Positions 53,100 to 60,450 of a DNA stretch of 64,000 nt are shown piece after piece. Every line of letters begins with the position of its first letter. Position 1 is the stretch's first letter. This DNA comes from CAMCXT01 sp040403315. Lineage in GTDB: Bacteria; Bacteroidota; Bacteroidia; M30B66. The stretch lies in contig JBBAKX010000006.1 in the NCBI GenBank assembly GCA_040403315.1, positions 62,001-126,000 of the forward strand, written 5' to 3'. Made by a program: the position numbers and the translations under genes. Under the pieces are notes generated by a model. It was not told the DNA's origin and searched no databases. It saw nothing but the letters and a program-made list of their open reading frames with translations.

Positions 53100-54500
53100 A
53101 TGGAAGAATTTCACCTGGAAGATGATATTTCCCCGATGGTTAGCCGGTTCGAGGAGATGCTTAAACAGAATGATGCTTATTATTTTGAGCGTCACGATTT
53201 GGAGGATATCGTTGATTATTACATCAATACGAACCACCACCAAAAAGCACTCAAGGCCATTCGCTTTGCCAGCAACCAATATCCTGATTCTACTTTCTTT
53301 TTATTGAGGAAATCTCAACTGATTGCTGCCGAAGGGCAATACGATGAATCACTGAATTTATTGGAGCAATTGGAGATTTTCGAATCTGGAAATCCTGAAG
53401 TGTTCATCACCAAAGGCAGCATATTTTCGATGCTTGCTCGGCCAAAAGATGCGATTGAGTCATACAAACAAGCGCTTCGCCTTGATCGAAAAATGGAAGA
53501 TGTATATCTTTTCATTGCGTTCGAGTTTCAGAACATGAATATGTATGGGCAAGCAGCGAGATACCTTCGCAGGTGTTTGCAATTGAACCCAGACAATGAA
53601 GCCGCGTTGTTCGAAATGTCGCTTTGCTTTGATGTTACCGCAAAATTCAACTCTGGGATTAAGTTTTTCAATGCATTTTTAGATAAGAATCCTTATTCAA
53701 AAGTTGCTTGGTACGCTTTAGGTCACCTATACAGCAAGTTGCAAAAGTTCAAACTCGCTGCAGAAGCTTTTGATTTTGCCATCGTAGTGGATGATAGTTT
53801 TGCTGCTGCCTGGTTCAATAAAGCAAACTCTCTCTCAGCATCTGAAAAATACCTCGAAGCAATTACAGCATACGAAGAAACATTCAGGTTAGAAGAACCA
53901 GAAGCGACTACTTTTCTTTACATCGGAGAATGCTACGAAAATCTCAACGAAAATGAATTGGCGCTTGAGTTTTATGAAAAAGCTGTAAAGCTAGATGAGC
54001 ATTTATCGGACGCTTGGGTTGGAATTGGTGTTATTTTAGATTGTTTATCGCGCACCAAAGAATCGCTACAATACATAAAGCGAGGTATCAATATCGACCC
54101 AACACGCGGAACATTTTGGTTTATTTTGGGTGACATGCAGCTTAAACTTGACTTTTATCAAGAGGCTGAAGAATGTTACAAAAGAGTAACTGAATTCGAA
54201 CCTGAGAATGTTGAAATTTGGGTGTTCTTAAGCAATCTCCTTATCCAACTAAAAAGGCCTGAAGAAGCCCTAGAAACGATGGCATTGGCTCTAAAATACC
54301 ATCCTGATGAAGTTCGAATTTTATACCAACAGGCCGAAGTGCTTATGCACAACGCCAAAGAGAAAGAAGCATTGATTTTTGCACAACAAGCACTTTCTAA
54401 AGATTTCACAATTTTAACAACAATAGAAGACGAACTGCCTAGGCTCAGTTTAAATACTGAATTTCGTCGGCTGATCGATTTGTACAACAATGAGTTATAA
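53100..54500 (+). CDS. Tetratricopeptide-repeat protein
   Basis: A 466-residue soluble protein made of about ten to twelve TPR units, for example AIESYKQALRLDRKMEDVYL, AARYLRRCLQLNPDNEAALF and ALEFYEKAVKLDEHLSDAWV. An acidic N-terminal segment (MEEFHLEDDISPMV) precedes them and there is no signal peptide, so it is probably a cytoplasmic scaffold. The last 11 bases overlap the start of the phosphosulfolactate synthase-like gene, making it the head of a four-gene operon. Confidence 0.92.
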   Translation: MEEFHLEDDISPMVSRFEEMLKQNDAYYFERHDLEDIVDYYINTNHHQKALKAIRFASNQYPDSTFFLLRKSQLIAAEGQYDESLNLLEQLEIFESGNPEVFITKGSIFSMLARPKDAIESYKQALRLDRKMEDVYLFIAFEFQNMNMYGQAARYLRRCLQLNPDNEAALFEMSLCFDVTAKFNSGIKFFNAFLDKNPYSKVAWYALGHLYSKLQKFKLAAEAFDFAIVVDDSFAAAWFNKANSLSASEKYLEAITAYEETFRLEEPEATTFLYIGECYENLNENELALEFYEKAVKLDEHLSDAWVGIGVILDCLSRTKESLQYIKRGINIDPTRGTFWFILGDMQLKLDFYQEAEECYKRVTEFEPENVEIWVFLSNLLIQLKRPEEALETMALALKYHPDEVRILYQQAEVLMHNAKEKEALIFAQQALSKDFTILTTIEDELPRLSLNTEFRRLIDLYNNEL

Positions 54501-55287
54501 TATAGAATTACCTTTTCTCCCGGAAAGGCCATCACAGCCGCGAGAAAACGGCGTTACTATGATGATGGACAAAGGTTTGAGTGTAAAACAAGCCGAAGAA
54601 TTCATTCAAGCTTCAGGGCTATACACTGACATCATAAAATTAGGTTTCGGTACTTCTGTGATCACACCGAACTTGAAGGAAAAAATCAAGTTGTATCATT
54701 CGGCGGGCATGAGGGTTTACCTCGGAGGAACGCTGTTTGAAGCATTTCTTGTTCGGAATAAATTCGAAGATTACATCCGATTCGTTCAAAGTTTGGATTT
54801 AAAAACGGTAGAAGTTTCTGATGGTTCTATCATTCTTCAGCACGATGAAAAGTGCAAGTATATCGATCGTTTAGCGAAAGAATTCACTGTATTGTCGGAA
54901 GTAGGATCCAAAGAAGCAGGAATTTTGATAGCTCCAGCCAAGTGGATTTCGATGATGAAGGCTGAAATTGAAGCGGGTTCATGGAAAGTAATTGCAGAAG
55001 CGCGTGAAAGTGGAAATGTCGGCATTTATCGCCCGAATGGATCTGCGCACGTAGTTTTGGTCAATCGAATTTTAAGCAAAATTCCATCGGATAGGATTTT
55101 ATGGGAAGCACCAATTAAATCGCAACAAGCTTGGTTTATCAAGCAAATAGGCGCCAATGTGAATCTCGGAAACATCGCACATGATGATGTAATTCCTTTG
55201 GAAACTTTGCGACTTGGATTGCGTGGAGATACTTTTTTCCAGCATCTTCCAGAAGAATTCCACAAACTCAAACAAATTGCCGACTAA
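54490..55287 (+). CDS. Phosphosulfolactate synthase (ComA family)
   Basis: A 265-residue TIM-barrel enzyme of the ComA family, which adds sulfite to phosphoenolpyruvate to form phosphosulfolactate. The N-terminus LPERPSQPRENGVTMMMDKG, the segment DIIKLGFGTSVITP, VYLGGTLFEAF and VEVSDGSI are family hallmarks, as is IWEAP-like ILWEAPIKSQQAWFI. In archaea this is the first step to coenzyme M; in Bacteroidota, which lack coenzyme M, a role in sulfonate metabolites such as sulfonolipid precursors is a plausible inference. It overlaps the TPR gene by 11 bases and shares a base with the rhodanese gene. Confidence 0.88.
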   Translation: MSYNIELPFLPERPSQPRENGVTMMMDKGLSVKQAEEFIQASGLYTDIIKLGFGTSVITPNLKEKIKLYHSAGMRVYLGGTLFEAFLVRNKFEDYIRFVQSLDLKTVEVSDGSIILQHDEKCKYIDRLAKEFTVLSEVGSKEAGILIAPAKWISMMKAEIEAGSWKVIAEARESGNVGIYRPNGSAHVVLVNRILSKIPSDRILWEAPIKSQQAWFIKQIGANVNLGNIAHDDVIPLETLRLGLRGDTFFQHLPEEFHKLKQIAD

Positions 55288-55601
55288 TGAAAGAGATCAG
55301 TGTATCCGAATTAAAGAAAATGCGTGAGGATGGAATTCCTCATCAATTGATTGATGTTCGAGAAGTTCTAGAATATGACATGGTAAATATCAAAGGCGAA
55401 TTGATTCCATTGGGAACTATCCCTGAAAACATGGATAAAATTCGCAAAGATATCCCAGTGATCATGCAATGTAAAAGTGGCGGCCGTTCAGGCAATGTTA
55501 CCAAATACCTTATGCAACAAGGATTTGATAATGTTCACAACCTTACTGGTGGAATTTTAGCTTGGATCGACCAAGTAGATCCTACCTTAGGCAAATACTG
55601 A
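55287..55601 (+). CDS. Rhodanese-like domain protein
   Basis: Single rhodanese domain of 104 residues. The substrate-binding region HQLIDVREVLEYDMVNIKGE and the active-site loop MQCKSGGRSGNVTKYL with the persulfide-forming cysteine are intact, so sulfurtransferase activity is likely. Start and stop codons each share one base with the neighbouring genes, showing tight translational coupling. Placement after a sulfite-using enzyme hints at a common sulfur theme, but this is inference. Confidence 0.93.
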   Translation: MKEISVSELKKMREDGIPHQLIDVREVLEYDMVNIKGELIPLGTIPENMDKIRKDIPVIMQCKSGGRSGNVTKYLMQQGFDNVHNLTGGILAWIDQVDPTLGKY

Positions 55602-56365
55602 TGCGCCAATTCGCCCTCATTGGAAGGCAATTGTCACACACTTTTTCACCAGCGTATTTTGAGCAGAAGTTTCTAAAAGAAGGAATTTCTGATGCTCACT
55701 ATCGTGCGGTTTCGCTTGCTGAAATAAATCAACTTTCCGATTTTATTCAACAAACAGATCAACTGAAAGGGTTTAATGTGACGATTCCATATAAGGAAGC
55801 AATTGTTCCCTATTTGGATGCTTTATTTGGTGCTGCACTCGACACCAAGGTAGTTAATACAGTTAAGGTTTTGATCGATAACTCAGGCAATACAAAGCTC
55901 CCTGGAGTTAGATTGGAAGGATACAATACCGATGCTGCTGGATTTTCAGCAGAAATCCGCCCCCTACTTCGACCAGGAATGGAAAGAGCTTTAATTCTTG
56001 GCGATGGAGCAAGTGCAAAAACAGTTGCTTACGTGTTGAATCTTATTGGATTGGATTGCCTTACGGTAAGCCGAAAATCTACTGAAGGCAGCATTGCTTG
56101 GGAAATGTTGAATGAATATATCATCAAACATCATTTACTCATTGTAAATACAACACCAATTGGCCAATTTCCAAATTTAGAGGAGTCTCCAAACTTGCCA
56201 TGGGAAGCTGTTGGCAGCAATCACTTATTTTTCGACCTTATCTATAACCCTTCTGAAACCTCATTCTTGCAACAAGCTAAGTTACGCAATGCCAGAATCC
56301 AAAATGGACTGGGGATGCTAAGGCTTCAAGCTGAAAAAAGTTGGGAACTCTGGAACCAAGCTTAG
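55601..56365 (+). CDS. aroE: Shikimate dehydrogenase
   Basis: NADP-dependent reduction of 3-dehydroshikimate in the aromatic amino-acid pathway. Shikimate-binding SHTFSP at the N-terminus, catalytic lysine in NVTIPYKEA, aspartate in GYNTDAAGF, the NADP loop LGDGASAKTVAYVL, and NTTPIG. 254 residues is slightly short but within range for Bacteroidota. Start ATG at 55601 overlaps the rhodanese stop by one base. No other aro gene is nearby. Convergent overlap of 4 bases with the following lipoprotein gene. Confidence 0.95.
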   Translation: MRQFALIGRQLSHTFSPAYFEQKFLKEGISDAHYRAVSLAEINQLSDFIQQTDQLKGFNVTIPYKEAIVPYLDALFGAALDTKVVNTVKVLIDNSGNTKLPGVRLEGYNTDAAGFSAEIRPLLRPGMERALILGDGASAKTVAYVLNLIGLDCLTVSRKSTEGSIAWEMLNEYIIKHHLLIVNTTPIGQFPNLEESPNLPWEAVGSNHLFFDLIYNPSETSFLQQAKLRNARIQNGLGMLRLQAEKSWELWNQA

Positions 56366-56904
56366 TTTCCTAAGGCCGCTTTTACAGTGAAATTAAGGGT
56401 TACATTTAACGGAACTGGATTCGGTAAAATCGGCAGATCTGTTTCAGAAGTCAACGAAAAACTAATTTGCCCATCTTTAAAAATCTCCTTCAATTCAACC
56501 CCTTTCGAAACGAGTTCAACACTTGTTTGGGTTGTTTCTTCAGGTAACTGAATATCAGCAATGGTTACCTCATCAGCACCGAGAGAATTAGACATCCTCA
56601 CCTGCAGATTCCGAAAATAATTAAGATTCTGAGCACTGTTTACTGTGCTTACAATTACTTTATTTACTGTCACATTCTTGAGATTGTTCACAGTAAAACC
56701 ATCCGCTTCTAAGGTTGATAGAATTTCGGTATTGGTTGTAAAGGTTCCAAAATCAAAAACGCCAACCATCGAGGTTGTATCTGCAGTAAAATTAGCACTT
56801 GCATAATCTTTCGAAAAACTAATGTCGTTCAAGGTTTTCTTGCAAGAAATTAAGAAAGATGCAGAAATGACAACAACAATTAAAAAAGAGGATTTAAACT
56901 TCAT
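56362..56904 (-). CDS. Small lipoprotein of unknown function (paralogue-like to 33472-33975)
   Basis: A 180-residue lipoprotein from the ATG at 56904: MKFKSSFLIVVVISASFLIS then Cys21 (lipobox LISC). Mature part is beta-rich. Its middle (DGFTVNNLKNVTVNKVIVST) and end (LNVTLNFTVKA) align in order with the lipoprotein at 33472-33975, suggesting one family. An in-frame ATG-like start further upstream would displace the signal peptide. It overlaps the aroE stop by 4 bases on the opposite strand. Confidence 0.8.
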   Translation of the reverse strand: MKFKSSFLIVVVISASFLISCKKTLNDISFSKDYASANFTADTTSMVGVFDFGTFTTNTEILSTLEADGFTVNNLKNVTVNKVIVSTVNSAQNLNYFRNLQVRMSNSLGADEVTIADIQLPEETTQTSVELVSKGVELKEIFKDGQISFSLTSETDLPILPNPVPLNVTLNFTVKAALGN

Positions 56905-56996
56905 AATAAAATACGATTGAATTAGAGGTTCAATAATACTGAATTTTGTTTCTACTGGCAATGATAGGATTCGGTAATTCCTATGTATTTTTGAGC

Positions 56997-58418
56997 ATGA
57001 TCAAATACCTACTGTCGGTCTCTTTGGCCTTATCATTTTTTTGCATGAATGCTTCAGCACAGTCTTCTGAAGCCCACTTTTTTGGCTCAGTTGTTTCTGT
57101 TGAGAACCAAAACGCACCTGAATACTTGGTTGAAGTATTGGAACGGAAAGAAATTAATAATTTCTTCGAAAACTGTATCGAACGGCTGCACGGAAATTTT
57201 TTAAATCAAGGAGAATACACCGATTCGGTTGTTTGGAAGACTTGCTTTATCAATGGAGAAACTTCCATTAGCAAAGGCAAAGATCTGTTTCATCAATTTA
57301 AGCATTCTAAAGATGATCATAAAGGGTTGCTATTTGGGCAGAAGGGAACCATCAAATTAACTGAACTTGTTGATTCTCTTCGAAACAATAGTCTTTTGTA
57401 TCAAATAAAAATTGCCGAAAATCCCCGTTACTGGTTAATCTACAATCCAACAACTAAGCAAATTGAATACGAAATGGCTGGAAACAAACAGCTTAGATCC
57501 TTAAAGGGATTTATTTTCGAAGACTTATTGCGACCAGATGCTTTAAAACCAATGATTGCCGCTAATCCAACGCAACTAAAAAAAGGCGACAGACTTCAGG
57601 TTTTATTTAAACAAACAAATAGAAAAGCTGGAATTGCTCCAATAACAATCGACAAGCACTTAGTAGACTATCAACTGCATAGAATTGATACAATCGATAA
57701 CGTTCCATATCTAAAGTTTAGCTTTCAATTAACTGATTTAGAATTCGGAACCACGCTCAACAATGATACAGTTGCAATGGGCTTGTTTGATGAAGGTATC
57801 TTTCTTGGAAATCAAATCGGCATTCCATATACTGAACTTCCATTAACATTTAGAAGAACAGATCCGGCGGCCGACAATTGGATTAATTTCCTTTTCCCGA
57901 TGGAGGAAGTTTATGCTCCATACGTTGAAACAGCTTACCATTATGATCAGAGTTTTAACGGCAAACCTATCACCTATTTTGCCTTTTGGAGCTCCAATTT
58001 ATCCGCAAGAATTACTTGGTTAAGAGACTTTCCTCTTCCGTTTAGAGAATACGAAGATTATAGAGCTGAAGTGGTTTACATGAAGAATTTTGATGGAGAA
58101 TTAGGTAAAATTATGGAGCCAAAGTCAATATCAATTCCGCACTTTCAATTTGTAAACGAAACCAAAAAAGGATTGGATCTCAACATATCAGTCGCTGATA
58201 AAAAAGGAAAATTCAAAATTGAAGTCCGCTCGGGCGACGACAGCCTATTGGTGGTTGACAAGAATGAATTTACGTTTAAAAAGGGTGACAACCAGATTTC
58301 CATTGAAGTGAAAGGCAAACAGCCGGATCAATATTACAAACTGAGATTGTTGTCGACCAATGGAAAGTTGGAGAAACTAGAACAAGAATATTATTTCATT
58401 AGTAGATACATTAATTAA
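56997..58418 (+). CDS. Exported protein of unknown function
   Basis: A 473-residue protein with a signal peptide (MIKYLLSVSLALSFFCMNAS, cleavage near AQSS). Two parts can be seen: an alpha-rich N-terminal region (about 25-190; EYLVEVLERKEINNFFENC) and a beta-rich C-terminal region (about 195-473) ending YKLRLLSTNGKLEKLEQEYY. No family or catalytic motif was recognised. The start at 56997 is chosen for the signal peptide; an ATG-like start at 56946 adds 17 residues. The aldo/keto reductase gene begins immediately after its stop, so they are likely co-transcribed. Confidence 0.75.
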   Translation: MIKYLLSVSLALSFFCMNASAQSSEAHFFGSVVSVENQNAPEYLVEVLERKEINNFFENCIERLHGNFLNQGEYTDSVVWKTCFINGETSISKGKDLFHQFKHSKDDHKGLLFGQKGTIKLTELVDSLRNNSLLYQIKIAENPRYWLIYNPTTKQIEYEMAGNKQLRSLKGFIFEDLLRPDALKPMIAANPTQLKKGDRLQVLFKQTNRKAGIAPITIDKHLVDYQLHRIDTIDNVPYLKFSFQLTDLEFGTTLNNDTVAMGLFDEGIFLGNQIGIPYTELPLTFRRTDPAADNWINFLFPMEEVYAPYVETAYHYDQSFNGKPITYFAFWSSNLSARITWLRDFPLPFREYEDYRAEVVYMKNFDGELGKIMEPKSISIPHFQFVNETKKGLDLNISVADKKGKFKIEVRSGDDSLLVVDKNEFTFKKGDNQISIEVKGKQPDQYYKLRLLSTNGKLEKLEQEYYFISRYIN

Positions 58419-59441
58419 ATGCAATACAAATTATTAGGGAATAGCGGATTGAGGGTTTCGGAACTCTGCCTAGGCACGATGACCTTCGGCAAAGAATGGG
58501 GCTGGGGTTCTGATTATGATGAAAGCAAAGCAGTTTTCGATACCTATGCGAATGCTGGAGGCAACTTTGTCGATACAGCAAATCGATACACAGAAGGCAC
58601 GAGCGAAAAATGGTTAGGTGAATTTATTGCTGCCGATCGTGACCATTTTGTTTTGGCGACAAAATTTGCGTTGAAAGACAGAAACGGAGATCCAAATTTT
58701 GCAGGCAATCACCGCAAAAACTTGATGCGCTCGGTTGGTGAAAGTTTGAAACGACTAAAAACCGAATTTATCGATTTGCTCTGGATTCATGCTTGGGATT
58801 TCACTACCCGTGAAGAGGAATTGATGCGTGGGTTGGACGATTTGATTTCCCGTGGATTGGTGCATTACATTGGAATTAGCGATACGCCAGCATGGATCGT
58901 TTCACGGTGCAATACTTTGGCAGAACTGCGTGGTTGGAATAAATTTGCAGCGCTTCAAGTGGAATATAGCTTGCTGCAACGCACACCAGAGCGCGATCTT
59001 ATTCCTATGGCAAAGGCACTCGATTTGGCCATCACACCTTGGGCTCCTTTAGCAGGCGGAGCGCTAACTGGTAAATACTTGCTTGATCAACCTGGAAGGG
59101 TGAAAGAGGAAAGTCCACGAAGAAACGAACGATCCAACAGCATCGCCTCATTGGTAATAAAAATTGCTGAAGAAAAAGGGAGTACACCATCTCGAGTTGC
59201 GCTGAATTGGTTAAGGCAACAAGATGGAATTCAAATTCCTATTATCGGAGCAAGAATTCCTGAACAATTAAAAGATAGTTTAATGTGCATCGGTGAAGAA
59301 CTGACACAATCTGAAATTCAGCGGTTAAATGAAATTAGTGCCATAGAACTAGGATTTCCACACGATTTTCTGCAAACTGATGGCGTTAAGGATGTGCTTT
59401 TTGGAGGCACATTTCAACAGGTAGACAACCATAGACAGTAA
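58419..59441 (+). CDS. Aldo/keto reductase
   Basis: NADPH-dependent (beta/alpha)8-barrel oxidoreductase of 340 residues. Catalytic tetrad: Asp and Tyr in FVDTANRYTEG, Lys in VLATKFALKD, and His in DLLWIHAWD. The NADP-binding end segment IPIIGARIPEQLKDSL is present. Similar to YajO/YhdN-type reductases of unknown natural substrate. The ATG directly abuts the stop of the preceding gene, and the next gene follows 2 bases after its stop. Confidence 0.95.
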   Translation: MQYKLLGNSGLRVSELCLGTMTFGKEWGWGSDYDESKAVFDTYANAGGNFVDTANRYTEGTSEKWLGEFIAADRDHFVLATKFALKDRNGDPNFAGNHRKNLMRSVGESLKRLKTEFIDLLWIHAWDFTTREEELMRGLDDLISRGLVHYIGISDTPAWIVSRCNTLAELRGWNKFAALQVEYSLLQRTPERDLIPMAKALDLAITPWAPLAGGALTGKYLLDQPGRVKEESPRRNERSNSIASLVIKIAEEKGSTPSRVALNWLRQQDGIQIPIIGARIPEQLKDSLMCIGEELTQSEIQRLNEISAIELGFPHDFLQTDGVKDVLFGGTFQQVDNHRQ

Positions 59442-59443
59442 AT

Positions 59444-60223
59444 ATGCAAAGACTGCTGATTATTTTATGCTTGTTCTTATCGTGCGCTTTAAAAACAGAG
59501 GCACAAACGATGAACATCGACAAGGCGATTTCAAAAGATGACCACAAACGAAAAATGCCGTTGGTGGAAGCTTTGAATGCAGGTTTTGCTGGAGTTTCGA
59601 TCAAGATTAAAGTTGGAAAAGATGGTACATTAAAGTGTAATGGAAAAAATTTCGAGGATGTGTATTTAAAGCCTCTCCAAAATAGAATCACAGAAAACAA
59701 TGGATGGGTGTTTACTGGCAGGCCTGATGAATTCTATATAATCGTTGATGTTGATGGAGACAGTCTCATTGCAATGAAAGGGCTTGAAAAAATATTTGAA
59801 AATTATGGCTCAATATTAAGTTCATTTTCAGAGGGTAAAAGACAGAAAAAAGCAGTTAAAATCGTGTTGTCTGGAGATGTTCCAAGAACGCAAATGCTAC
59901 AAGCTACCAATAGATTTTATACGTTTGAAGAATCGATCCAGAAAATAGATGCTCAATTTGATGGAAATTCAATTAGCATTTCAAAAATGAATTTCAATAA
60001 GTTATTCAATTGGGATGGATCGCAGAATATGCCCAATATGCAATACCACAGTTTTATATCTTATTTAAAGAATGCAAGAAAAGTAGGTCGATCAACCTTG
60101 ATTACCGATATTCCCGACAATCCAAATGCATGGGGGATAATGCTTGAAGCAGGCGCTGATTTTTTGGAAATTGAAGATTTTGAAGCATTCACAGTTTTTT
60201 GGAGAAACCGAAAACTGTATTAA
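59444..60223 (+). CDS. Secreted PI-PLC/GDPD-like barrel protein, probably inactive
   Basis: A 259-residue exported protein; signal peptide MQRLLIILCLFLSCALKTEA with cleavage near AQT. The layout (KRKMPLVEALNAGFAGVSIK, DVYLKPLQNRI, EFYIIVDVDGDSL, then AWGIMLEAGADFLEIEDF) follows the PI-phospholipase C-like / AIM6-like TIM-barrel family. The catalytic positions appear lost: the usual HSHNDY start is SKDDHK, the metal-ligand E-x-D strand is SIKIKV, and the later histidine is missing. Function is therefore unknown. It lies 2 bases downstream of the aldo/keto reductase gene. Confidence 0.65.
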   Translation: MQRLLIILCLFLSCALKTEAQTMNIDKAISKDDHKRKMPLVEALNAGFAGVSIKIKVGKDGTLKCNGKNFEDVYLKPLQNRITENNGWVFTGRPDEFYIIVDVDGDSLIAMKGLEKIFENYGSILSSFSEGKRQKKAVKIVLSGDVPRTQMLQATNRFYTFEESIQKIDAQFDGNSISISKMNFNKLFNWDGSQNMPNMQYHSFISYLKNARKVGRSTLITDIPDNPNAWGIMLEAGADFLEIEDFEAFTVFWRNRKLY

Positions 60224-60450
60224 ATGATAGAATTTCAATTCTCCTTAAAGCAAATCAAATTGACAAAAAACAATTAGTTTTCGATCGTTTGATTGATTTG
60301 CTATTCATATTCTTGAACCTCGTGCAAGTTTTCTGATGCTCCGAATGACGGAATTCAAATAGATATTATTAATTAACAGTGATACTGTAAAATTAAGTTC
60401 CACAACACCCGTTTAGCCTTTGAGATTCCTACTAATTTTAGGGATCAATA

